DNA of 64,000 bases from Piscinibacter sp. (GTDB taxonomy: Bacteria > Pseudomonadota > Gammaproteobacteria > Burkholderiales > Burkholderiaceae_C): positions 1 through 64,000 of the forward strand of contig JAHBZL010000014.1 of the NCBI GenBank assembly GCA_019635485.1. The letters are read 5' to 3'. The position numbers and the translations under genes are program-made. The notes below the pieces were generated by a model. That model did no database searches and was not told where the DNA came from. It was given only the letters and a program-made list of their open reading frames with translations. Shown piece after piece: positions 56,856 to 64,000 of this stretch (position 1 is its first letter; every line of letters starts with the position of its first letter).

Positions 56856-59432
56856 TCAGGCCGCGAGCGGCAGCGACGCGCCGCCGCTGCGCTGCTCGAT
56901 CCGGTCGAGCAGCTCGTCGACCTGGCTCGCGTCCATCGGACGCGACAGGTGGAAGCCCTGCCCGGATTCGCAGCCCATCTCGCGCAGCTGCGACAGCTGC
57001 GATTCGGTCTCGATGCCTTCGGCGATGACCTGCTTGCCCAGCGAGGCGCCGAGCGAGACGATCGCGCGCACGACCTCGGACTCCTTCGAGCCGACCTGCA
57101 TGCCGCGCACGAACGAGGCATCGATCTTCAGGCTGTCGATCGGCAGGCTGGACAGGTAGGACAGCGACGAGTAGCCGGTGCCGAAGTCGTCCACGCTCAA
57201 GCCGACGCCCAGCTCGCGCAGTTCGGCCAGCTGGCTGATGGTGCCCTCGACCTGCTCCATCAGCACGTTCTCGGTCAGCTCGAGCGTCACCTGCTCGGGC
57301 GTCAGACGTGCGCCGACGATGGCACGCGTCACGCGGTTCGCGAAGCCCCGGTGCGCGAGGTCGTTGCCCGACACGTTGACCTGCATGCGCAGGTGCTGGA
57401 ACTGCGGCCCGCGTGCGTGCCACTGGCGCAGCTGGCGGCAGGCGCGGTCCAGCACCAGGTCGGTCAGCGGCGCGATCAGCGCCGACTCCTCGGCGATCGG
57501 GATGAAGGTGGCCGGGCTGATGTCGCCGAGCGTCGAATGGCGCCAGCGCGCCAGCGCCTCGAAGCCGGCGAGGCGGCCGGTGGCGAGCTCGTGCAGCGGC
57601 TGGTAGGCGACCGTCAGGCGACCGGCATCCAGCGCGCGGCGCAGTTCGCCTTCGAGCAGCACGCGGTCGGTGACCTGCTGGTGCAGCCCGGCGTCGAACA
57701 CCGCATGGCGCGCCTTGCCGGCCGCCTTGGCCTGGTACATCGCGATGTCGGCGTCGCGCAGCACCTCTTCCGGCAACCGGTAGCCGATGCTGCTGGTGGT
57801 GATGCCGATGCTCGCGCTGCTGGTGATCTCGGTGCCGCTGATCAGCACCGGCTGGCGCAGCGCCTGCTGCAGCCGGTCGGCCAGGTGCACCGCGCTGGCG
57901 TCGCGGTCGATGTTCAGGCACAGCACGGCGAACTCGTCGCCGCCCAGGCGCGCCACGACGTCGCCCGGCCGCACGTGCACGCGGATCCGCCGCGACACCT
58001 GCACCAGGAACTCGTCGCCGGCGCCATGGCCCATGCTGTCGTTGATCAGCTTGAACCGGTCGAAGTCGAGGAACATCACCGCGAAGCGGAACGCCGGGTC
58101 CGCCCGGTGCGTGTTGACGGCGCGCGCCAGGTGTTCGTGGAAATGCGCGCGGTTCGGCAGGCCGGTCAGGTTGTCGTGGAAGGCGATGTGCTGCAGGCGC
58201 TGCTCGGCCAGCCGGCGCGCGCTGATGTCCTGCACCTGCACGATCAGCGTGGCGGCCTCGCCGTCGGTGTCGCCGAGCAGGCTGGCGTTCAGCGCCACCC
58301 ACACGTCGGCGCCGTCGCGATGCCGGCAGCGCATCTCCAGCGCGATCGATTCGTCGTGCCGCGCCGCGACGCGGCCGAGCTGCTCGATCAGCCCCGGTGC
58401 ATCCTCGGCACTCGTGAATTCGCCGAGCCGGCGGCCGAGCATGTCGGCCTCCTCCTGGCCCAGCAGCGTGCGCAGCGCGCGGTTGACCTGGCGCAGCGTG
58501 CCGTCCGGGCCGACCAGCGCCATGCCGATCGACGCATGCGCGAAGGCGCTGTGGAAGCGCTGCTCGCTCTCGCGCAGCTCGCGCAGGTGGCGCGCCGCCT
58601 GCTGCGCCTCGCGCTCGGCAGCCTCGACGCGGCTGCGCCGCACGGCCTCGTCGGCCGACTGCTGGCGGAAGAAGAAGTGCAGCGTCGCGAGCATCAGGCC
58701 GACGATCGGGACCACCGCCATCAGCACGCCGGGACCGGACTGCGCCACCGTCAGTGTCAGCAGGCAGGCCACCGAGGCGCTGCCGGCGTAGGTGGTGGCG
58801 ATCCAGCCGAAGCTGCCGAACAGCTCGCGCAGCGCCGGGCGCTGGTTGCGCTTCAGGTAGATCACCAGCGTGACCAGCACGGTGTTGACGACGAAGTAGA
58901 CGATCGAGAACGCCATCGCCGCGAGCAGCAGCGCACCGTCGCTGTACAGCCCGCGTGCCTGCAGCGCCGCGATGCTGGCGTGCAGCAGCGTGCCGGCCCC
59001 GAACATCGCGACCGCGGCCATCGCCGGGCTGGCGATGCGGCTGGTCCAGCGCCTGGACGTGCGCCAGGAGCCGACCAGGGCCTCGCCGGCGGCCGCCAGT
59101 GCGGCGGCGGCCGGGCCGTGCATCAGCAGCACGAGGAAGATGAACACCTCGCCGGCCACGAACGAGTTCTTCGAGCGCGGCAGGCGCACCGGGAAGAAAC
59201 CGGCCAGCGTGGCGACGAGCGCGCCGGCCAGCGTCTGCAGCACCGCCGCGTGCGACAGATGGCGCAGCGACACCGCGGAGTACAGCAGGATCGCCGCGCC
59301 GAGCAGCACCATGGCCCACCAGTAGACGGTCGCCTGCCGGTTGTAGTCCGGCATCAGCGCGGCATGCAGCCGCCGCCAGGGGCCGGCGGGCACGCCGGGG
59401 TCTTCGAGCGACGGGGTGATGGTGGCGGACAT
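56856..59432 (-). CDS. Membrane MASE-like/PAS/GGDEF/EAL c-di-GMP protein
   Basis: An 858-residue c-di-GMP enzyme. The N-terminal membrane domain (about 35-245, six to eight hydrophobic segments) is MASE-like. A PAS domain follows (about 275-395). The GGDEF domain (about 410-565) has an intact RLGGDEFAVL active site, and the EAL domain (about 580-840) has EALARW and the DDFGTGYSSLSYL metal region. Both activities are therefore possible. PAS to GGDEF linker AEQRLQHIAFHDNLTGLPNR is typical. It is transcribed in the same direction as the subtilase gene 47 bp upstream and the Mo-hydroxylase genes downstream. Signal not known. Confidence 0.94.
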   Translation of the reverse strand: MSATITPSLEDPGVPAGPWRRLHAALMPDYNRQATVYWWAMVLLGAAILLYSAVSLRHLSHAAVLQTLAGALVATLAGFFPVRLPRSKNSFVAGEVFIFLVLLMHGPAAAALAAAGEALVGSWRTSRRWTSRIASPAMAAVAMFGAGTLLHASIAALQARGLYSDGALLLAAMAFSIVYFVVNTVLVTLVIYLKRNQRPALRELFGSFGWIATTYAGSASVACLLTLTVAQSGPGVLMAVVPIVGLMLATLHFFFRQQSADEAVRRSRVEAAEREAQQAARHLRELRESEQRFHSAFAHASIGMALVGPDGTLRQVNRALRTLLGQEEADMLGRRLGEFTSAEDAPGLIEQLGRVAARHDESIALEMRCRHRDGADVWVALNASLLGDTDGEAATLIVQVQDISARRLAEQRLQHIAFHDNLTGLPNRAHFHEHLARAVNTHRADPAFRFAVMFLDFDRFKLINDSMGHGAGDEFLVQVSRRIRVHVRPGDVVARLGGDEFAVLCLNIDRDASAVHLADRLQQALRQPVLISGTEITSSASIGITTSSIGYRLPEEVLRDADIAMYQAKAAGKARHAVFDAGLHQQVTDRVLLEGELRRALDAGRLTVAYQPLHELATGRLAGFEALARWRHSTLGDISPATFIPIAEESALIAPLTDLVLDRACRQLRQWHARGPQFQHLRMQVNVSGNDLAHRGFANRVTRAIVGARLTPEQVTLELTENVLMEQVEGTISQLAELRELGVGLSVDDFGTGYSSLSYLSSLPIDSLKIDASFVRGMQVGSKESEVVRAIVSLGASLGKQVIAEGIETESQLSQLREMGCESGQGFHLSRPMDASQVDELLDRIEQRSGGASLPLAA

Positions 59433-59479
59433 CGGTAGTCTCCGGAAGCGGTGCGCGCGGTGACGATCGGGCGGTGGTC

Positions 59480-61762
59480 TCAGGGTTCGCCGTCCAGCGC
59501 CCCCTGGGTGGCGTACTGCAGCAGCGAGACGCCCGTTTCGCTCAGCACCAGACCCTCGCTGAGCACCAGGCCCTCGCTCAGCACGAGACCCTCGCTGAGC
59601 ACCAGGCCCTCGCTGAGCACCAGGCCCTCGCTGAGCACGAGACCCTCGCTGAGCACGAGGCCCTCGCTGAGCACCAGGCCCTGGCTGAGCGAGGTCCCGC
59701 TGCCGCTGGCGAGCCAGCCCGACAGCGTGCCGGTTGGGATGAACACGCCGGTGCGGCCGATGCGCGAACTGACGCCGGCCAGCGATCCGCCGTCGACCAC
59801 GCCGGAGGTGATCAGCGTCTGGTTGCCCGGGGTGGTCTCGGTGAAGGTGCGCACGAACGTGTTGCCCGGCTGGCCATACGTTGCGCTCCAGTAGACGGGG
59901 GTGCGCTTGCGCACGATGCCGCCGGCCCAGACCAGGCGGTGATCCCAGACGGGCTGGAACTTGGTGAGCAGCGCGCTGCCGCTGAGGATGCGGTTGCCGC
60001 CGGCGAACACCATGCGCGACCAGCCGGCGGCGTTGCCGTGCAGCGTCGAGCTGGGGGTCGGCATGCTCGCGCCGCTGCGCAGCAGCGAGGTGCCGGCGCT
60101 CATCCGGCCGGCTTCGACCTCGCCGGCGATGTCGGTGCGCAGCGCCTTCGCCAGCGCGATCGCGCCATCGACGTTCAGCAGCCCGGCGCCCTGCTCCAGC
60201 AGGTTCGCCCCGGCCATCGGCTGCGCGCTGTACTGCAGCATGGCCTTGATCAGCGGCGGCGTCAGGCCGGGATTGGCCTGCAGCATCAGCGCCACCGTGC
60301 CGGCGACGACCGGTGCGGCCGTCGAGGTGCCGCTCATCATCATCACCGACTCGGTGTAGTACTGCGTGACGCCGACCGGCGCGACCAGCGCGCTGTAGTT
60401 CGACGCCGCCAGCGCGTTCCAGCTGGGGTAGTAGCCGGTGGACGTGGCGGCCGCGGCGACGATGCGGTTGCCGGGCGCGACGAGGTCCGGCTTGAGCAGG
60501 TTGTCCGGGCGGCGCACGCCCGAGGCATCGACCCACGCGCCGCGCGTCGGGCCGCGCGAGCTGAAGTTGTTGACGACGTCGTCGTTGCGGCCGGCCGTGC
60601 CCTTCAGGTTCACGGCGCCGACGGTGATGACGCTCGGGTCGTTGCCCGGCGACGCGATCGCCCCGTAGACCTCGGCGCCGTTGGCGGCCAGCCCGAAGTT
60701 GCCGGCCGCGACCACGACGGTGATGCCGGCCGCGCTGGCGCTGCGCACTGCGACGCACAGCGGGTCGATGCGCCAGCTGTCGGTCGACGCGGTCGCGAGG
60801 CTCAGGTTCATCACGCGGATGTTGTATTCGCGGGCGTGGTAGATGACCCAGGCGATGCCTTCCAGCGCATCGGTGAGCGTGCCCTCGCCGTTGCCGTCGA
60901 GCACGCGCACGTCGTACACGTCGGCGCCCGGCGCGATGCCGGTGTGGTCCGGCGCGCTGTAGAAGCCGAAGCCGCGGCCGGCCGCCACCGAGGCGACGTG
61001 CGTGCCGTGCCCATAGGGATCCTGCGTGCCGGCGTTGTCGGCCGCGATCGCACTTTCGTAGCTCATCAGTGCCAGGCTGCCGGGCACCGGGCCGGTCGTG
61101 CTGTCGACGCCGATCGTCCAGCTCGCCAGGTTGGCATTGCGCAGGTTGACGTTGCGGCGCACGCGCGAGCCGCCGGCGCCGTCGCTGAAGTCGCGGTGGA
61201 TCTTCATGACGCCGGAATCGAGCACCGCGATGCCGACGCCGCTGCCGTCCAGCCCGTTGTAGCTGCCCGCCGCGTAGGTGCGCACGCGGCTGGTCAGCAC
61301 GCCGGAGGCGGATTCGAGCGTGCTCGCGCTGCGCTGCACCTTGCGGTTCGGCGACACGCCCAGCACGTCGGGACGCTGCGCGATCGCGGCCAGGCGCGCG
61401 GCCGGCAGCTGCACCGTCAGCGCATTCATCGCGTCATGCCGCGCATGCACCGAACCGCCCAGGCGCAGCACCTGCGCGCGCAGGTCGGCGAAGTCCGGGT
61501 CGCTGCCGTCGGTGACGACGATCGCCTGCACGTGCCGCACGCCGCGCACGTCACGCGCCCAGCGTTCACGCGGCGCGCGCACCGAACTCGACTCGCGGTC
61601 GAAGTCGCGCGCGATCTTGGCCCGCGTCCGTTCGCTGATCGGTTGCGCCTCGGCGGGCGCCGCCACCAGCAGCGCGAGCACGGCGGCCCCGACGGCCAGC
61701 AACCACGTCAGCGGCTGCCAGCGCCGCTCCAGCAGCACGATGAAGGCGATCGGACGAGACAT
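59480..61762 (-). CDS. Secreted S8 (subtilisin-like) peptidase with C-terminal hexapeptide repeats
   Basis: Serine peptidase of the subtilase family, 760 residues. There is a long basic signal peptide (hydrophobic core about 19-35, cleavage near AEA-Q at residue 39-40), an I9-like propeptide region (about 75-145), and the catalytic triad Asp182 (IAVLDSGV), His252 (YGHGTHVAS) and Ser480 (MSGTSTAAP), with the oxyanion Asn355 (AAGNFG). From about residue 540 it has a non-catalytic C-terminal domain, which ends in eight consecutive LVLSEG-type hexapeptides before a short tail. The repeat is encoded by eight 18-bp units. It is probably secreted or surface-attached. Promoter region is an AT-richer stretch upstream. 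Confidence 0.93.
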   Translation of the reverse strand: MSRPIAFIVLLERRWQPLTWLLAVGAAVLALLVAAPAEAQPISERTRAKIARDFDRESSSVRAPRERWARDVRGVRHVQAIVVTDGSDPDFADLRAQVLRLGGSVHARHDAMNALTVQLPAARLAAIAQRPDVLGVSPNRKVQRSASTLESASGVLTSRVRTYAAGSYNGLDGSGVGIAVLDSGVMKIHRDFSDGAGGSRVRRNVNLRNANLASWTIGVDSTTGPVPGSLALMSYESAIAADNAGTQDPYGHGTHVASVAAGRGFGFYSAPDHTGIAPGADVYDVRVLDGNGEGTLTDALEGIAWVIYHAREYNIRVMNLSLATASTDSWRIDPLCVAVRSASAAGITVVVAAGNFGLAANGAEVYGAIASPGNDPSVITVGAVNLKGTAGRNDDVVNNFSSRGPTRGAWVDASGVRRPDNLLKPDLVAPGNRIVAAAATSTGYYPSWNALAASNYSALVAPVGVTQYYTESVMMMSGTSTAAPVVAGTVALMLQANPGLTPPLIKAMLQYSAQPMAGANLLEQGAGLLNVDGAIALAKALRTDIAGEVEAGRMSAGTSLLRSGASMPTPSSTLHGNAAGWSRMVFAGGNRILSGSALLTKFQPVWDHRLVWAGGIVRKRTPVYWSATYGQPGNTFVRTFTETTPGNQTLITSGVVDGGSLAGVSSRIGRTGVFIPTGTLSGWLASGSGTSLSQGLVLSEGLVLSEGLVLSEGLVLSEGLVLSEGLVLSEGLVLSEGLVLSETGVSLLQYATQGALDGEP
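59541..59684 (-). repeat. Eight 18-bp tandem repeats in the subtilase gene
   Basis: Eight consecutive 18-bp units, 144 bp in total, for example CTGAGCACCAGGCCCTCG with a few substitutions (CTC/CTG, ACC/ACG, AGA/AGG). They encode a run of GLVLSE hexapeptides without frameshift. The substitutions are nearly all synonymous, so the peptide has been kept while the DNA diverged. A variable-number repeat is likely. Confidence 0.95.
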
Positions 61763-61886
61763 TGACTTCGCTCCCTGGGCGCGCGTGCGCCTTCTGTGGT
61801 GTTGCCCATCGGACTCGACGCGACACCATGTGTCCGTCTGTATCTGATTGCATCCTAGGGGGGCGAATAAATGGCGTCAGCAGGTC

Positions 61887-61907
61887 TTTGGGCGATTTAT
61901 CCCAAAA
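61887..61907. promoter_or_regulatory. AT-rich inverted repeat upstream of subtilase gene
   Basis: TTTGGG-N8-CCCAAA (the arms are 6 bp; the loop CGATTTAT is AT-rich) in the 206-bp gap upstream of the subtilase gene, about 125-145 bp before its ATG. It may be an operator or a small hairpin. The rest of the gap is AT-richer than its flanks and contains the terminator listed separately; no promoter could be assigned. Confidence 0.35.
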
Positions 61908-61925
61908 CGCGGCACAAATTCCCGT

Positions 61926-61952
61926 GAAAACTTCCGCCCCCGGCGGGGACGG
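61926..61952 (-). terminator. Terminator of the carboxypeptidase gene
   Basis: On the minus strand CCGTCCCC-GCC-GGGGGCGG forms an 8-bp stem (one G-T pair) followed by AAGTTTTC. It lies 16 bp past the carboxypeptidase stop, in the right direction, with a T-run. This is the best Rho-independent terminator in the window. Confidence 0.55.
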
Positions 61953-61968
61953 ATCCGGCACCGAAGAG

Positions 61969-63678
61969 TCAGTCGAGACTGACCTCGGTGCGCACCGCAC
62001 CGGCGCGGTCGGCACGCGCGGTCAGCGCGAGCCGCGTGCCGGCCGGTGCGCGCACGACCCATTCGGCCACGGCCCGGTCGCCGGTCACCTCGCGGTTGGG
62101 GAGGAAGGCGATCTGCGAGGCTTTCGGGGCGTGGCCCTCGAGCTGCGGGCCCTCGATGCGCTGCTTGCCGGCCAGCAGCGTGACCGCGCCGTCGCCGTCG
62201 GGCAGGTGGATCTCGAACATCACCCCACGCACCACCTTGCGCTGCAACGCGCGCTGCGTGACGTAGGCCGGCAGCCAGCCGCTGTTGGCGACCGCCATGC
62301 GCACGCGCCAGGTGTCGGGTCCGAGGGCCCGCACCTCGGTGCGCAGCAGTTCGAGCCGCGGCAGCGACAGCGCGACCTGCGTCAACCAGGCCGGGAAACG
62401 CGCCGCCTCGCGCTCACGCAGCGCCGGCGGCGGATTGCGCCAGTAGTTCAGCTTGTCCCAGCCGCCGATCTCGACCGGCCCGAGCTGCGGATGCCTGAAC
62501 GGCCGCCAGTCGACGTGCGCGCGCCCATCGCACTGTTCGTCGCTCCACTTCAGCAGCTTGAGGTCGTCCTCGACCGGGTGCTCGCGGAACCAGTCGATCC
62601 ACTTGTAGTCCTTGATGTCCGCGGCCTGGTTCGGCGACCACAGCTCGACCACCCAGAACAGCGCGCCGAGGTGCTCGTACAGCCAGTCCTGCGTGCCGCC
62701 GATGGTCTCCTTCGGGTGGTACTTGAAGTCGTGCCAGATGCTGACCACGGGGTAGCCGGTCAGCTTCTCGCCCAGCGCCGAGAAGCGCTTGTAGGACCAC
62801 AGGTCCTCCGGGATCATGTCGTCGTCGCTCTGCGTGCCCATCGGGCGCAGGATCACGCCGCTGTGCGTGTGGAAGCTGACCGCCGCGCCGATGTTCGGGT
62901 GCGCGACCACGAAGTCCACCATCGCCCGCACCTCGGGTTCGCTGGTCGGGTACGGTCCCGCGCCGACCTGCTCGTACTCCTGGCGCCAGTGGGACGGGAA
63001 GTTGCGGTTCAGGTCCAGGCCCTCGACGTCGCGGTTGACGCGCGTGGTCAGCCCGTTCCAGTCCTTCAGCGTGCCTTCGGGCAGCAGCCGGTAGTACTCG
63101 CCGCCGAACTCGCCGGGCTCGCGCGGGACCATGAGCCGCGGGTCCTGCGGGCACTTCTTGTACGTGCCGTGCGGATCCGGGATGCGCATCGTCAGCACGC
63201 GGCCGTCGCCGTCGATGTCCTCCACCGTCAGGCCGTCGACCGGCTCCTCGTCGAACGGCCAGTGGCGCGTCGACGAGCGGATGTGGCGCGGCCGGTCGGC
63301 GAGCGCCAGCTCGGCGCCGTCCGGGCACAGGCGCGGGCACAGGTAGAGGGTGCGCGTGTCCAGCAGCTGCGTGATCGCCGCGTCGCTGCCGTAACCGGTC
63401 ACGAGCCGGTGCAGGTAGAGCAGCACCGCGATGCAGGCGGTCAGTTCGGCCGCGTGGATGTTGCCGTCGGCCCAGAAGGCCGGCTTGTCCGGCGCCGCGC
63501 CGGTGGCGCGGTTGGTGAGCGTCGCGACCCAGATGTCGCGACCCTCGTGGCTCTTGCCGATCGAGGACACCTCGACCAGGTCCGGGTGCGCGTCGGCATA
63601 GTCGAACAGCAGCCGGGTCAGCGCCTCGTGACGCGGAAAGGTGTCGAAGCGGGGGATCGGGGTCGCCGGTCGGGTCAT
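61969..63678 (-). CDS. M14-family metallocarboxypeptidase
   Basis: Zinc carboxypeptidase of 569 residues. The zinc motif HxxE is His75 and Glu78 (GNIHAAELTA), the third ligand is the His in SFHTHSGV (about residue 290), and the catalytic Glu is likely in FWVVELWSP. The substrate-binding arginine region is LDLNRNFPSHW. A beta-rich C-terminal domain follows after about residue 430. No signal peptide is evident, so it may be cytoplasmic, which is unusual for M14 peptidases; ATG 63678 was chosen because the longer reading has no support. Its role may be removal of C-terminal residues from peptides or acyl-amino acids. It lies 7 bp from the glutamine amidotransferase gene upstream. Confidence 0.9.
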   Translation of the reverse strand: MTRPATPIPRFDTFPRHEALTRLLFDYADAHPDLVEVSSIGKSHEGRDIWVATLTNRATGAAPDKPAFWADGNIHAAELTACIAVLLYLHRLVTGYGSDAAITQLLDTRTLYLCPRLCPDGAELALADRPRHIRSSTRHWPFDEEPVDGLTVEDIDGDGRVLTMRIPDPHGTYKKCPQDPRLMVPREPGEFGGEYYRLLPEGTLKDWNGLTTRVNRDVEGLDLNRNFPSHWRQEYEQVGAGPYPTSEPEVRAMVDFVVAHPNIGAAVSFHTHSGVILRPMGTQSDDDMIPEDLWSYKRFSALGEKLTGYPVVSIWHDFKYHPKETIGGTQDWLYEHLGALFWVVELWSPNQAADIKDYKWIDWFREHPVEDDLKLLKWSDEQCDGRAHVDWRPFRHPQLGPVEIGGWDKLNYWRNPPPALREREAARFPAWLTQVALSLPRLELLRTEVRALGPDTWRVRMAVANSGWLPAYVTQRALQRKVVRGVMFEIHLPDGDGAVTLLAGKQRIEGPQLEGHAPKASQIAFLPNREVTGDRAVAEWVVRAPAGTRLALTARADRAGAVRTEVSLD

Positions 63679-63685
63679 GGGTGGG

Positions 63686-64000
63686 TCAGTGCAGCGCGAG
63701 TCGGTGGCCGTCCTGGAACACGGCCAGCTCGCCGGGGGCAAGCGCGGTCCAGGTCTCGTCGGTGGTCAGCGGCTCGGTGACCACGACGGCGACCCGGTCG
63801 GTCGCGGCGGTCACGGCCGAGAAGTCGATGCTCAGGTCCTCGTCGGCCAGCCGCGCGCGCCGGAACGGGTGCGCGCGCTCGATGTAGGCGAGCCGCGTCG
63901 AGCAGTGCGCCCACAGCGCCTGGCCGTTGGAGAGCAGGAAGTTGAAACTGCCGCGCCCGGCGATCGGCAACGCCAGCTCGCGCAGCGTCGCGCTCAGCTC
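63686..64000 (-). CDS. Class II glutamine amidotransferase (partial, 5' end outside)
   Basis: The C-terminal 104 codons of a YafJ-like class II glutamine amidotransferase. Recognised from GSFNFLLSNGQALWAHCSTRL, DEDLSIDFSAVT, DRVAVVVTEPLTTDETWTAL and PGELAVFQDG. The reading frame is open to the window edge at 64000. The N-terminal catalytic cysteine lies outside. This family has an NTN-hydrolase fold; the exact amide transfer is not known. It is followed by the M14 gene 7 bp later on the same strand. Confidence 0.85.
   Translation of the reverse strand, partial: ELSATLRELALPIAGRGSFNFLLSNGQALWAHCSTRLAYIERAHPFRRARLADEDLSIDFSAVTAATDRVAVVVTEPLTTDETWTALAPGELAVFQDGHRLALH

Noticed and set aside
59951-61765. 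A plus-strand reading frame opposite the subtilase gene.
   Set aside because: Its translation is repetitive in a manner that mirrors the complementary strand and has no domain; the minus-strand protease has a full catalytic triad.

Overview
The window is GC-rich DNA with short intergenic gaps and many 1-8 bp gene overlaps. It looks like a Burkholderiales betaproteobacterium (Rubrivivax/Leptothrix/Comamonadaceae-like). The grounds are a MocR regulator beside a DUF2917 gene, a Bug-family solute-binding protein, an intergenic C-run/G-run hairpin repeat of a kind I associate with comamonad genomes, and the general gene repertoire. I saw no rRNA, tRNA, CRISPR array, transposase or phage gene. No stretch longer than about 210 bp is without a gene.

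Region 1 (0-4.5 kb) holds two-component signalling: a Cache/HAMP hybrid kinase, a lone receiver, and a PAS/HisKA_3 kinase with its LuxR-type regulator. Region 2 (4.6-26.4 kb) is a large nucleoside and nucleobase acquisition and breakdown district. It contains the two signature genes of the URC uracil-catabolic pathway (GTP-cyclohydrolase-II-like URC1 and DUF1688 URC4), a phytanoyl-CoA-type dioxygenase, and a TonB-dependent receptor behind a near-consensus sigma-54 promoter. It also has two paralogous BMP/PnrA-type nucleoside-binding proteins and an operon of ABC ATPase, two permeases, cytidine deaminase, purine nucleoside phosphorylase, deoC and a helix-turn-helix protein. Adenosine deaminase, thymidine phosphorylase and a TrpF-like isomerase complete the set. 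An NsrR nitric-oxide cassette with two operators sits between the paralogous binding proteins. A MocR/DUF2917 pair and small membrane genes interrupt the district at 20.9-23.5 kb.

Region 3 (26.4-32 kb) is accessory: a macrolide-type glycosyltransferase, a Bug solute-binding protein, a small membrane protein, a divergent LysR regulator, and a large protein with two alpha/beta-hydrolase domains. Region 4 (32-40 kb) has a second complete BMP-type ABC transporter, with strong hairpins between the binding-protein gene and the ATPase gene, then a DUF4892/OmpA lipoprotein-like gene, purB and pyrF. Region 5 (40-46.2 kb) is a tandem pair of paralogous membrane-bound PAS hybrid kinases.

Region 6 (46.2-54 kb) is an arsenic-resistance island with two divergent arms. 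The left arm is arsR1, an internally deleted arsC, full-length arsC, acr3, arsD and arsA. The right arm is arsR2, a flavoprotein with a cysteine-rich tail, and an MFS exporter. An operator overlaps the right-arm promoter. Region 7 (54-64 kb) has a two-subunit molybdenum hydroxylase, a MASE/PAS/GGDEF/EAL protein, a secreted subtilase ending in eight perfect-length hexapeptide repeats, an M14 carboxypeptidase and the 3' part of a class II glutamine amidotransferase that runs off the window.

Working picture: regions 2 and 4 together let the cell import nucleosides across both membranes, strip the ribose, deaminate the bases and use uracil as a nitrogen source, beside de novo/salvage genes purB and pyrF. 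The pathway assignment rests on family recognition. The links between the TonB receptor, the dioxygenase and the URC genes are inferred from proximity.
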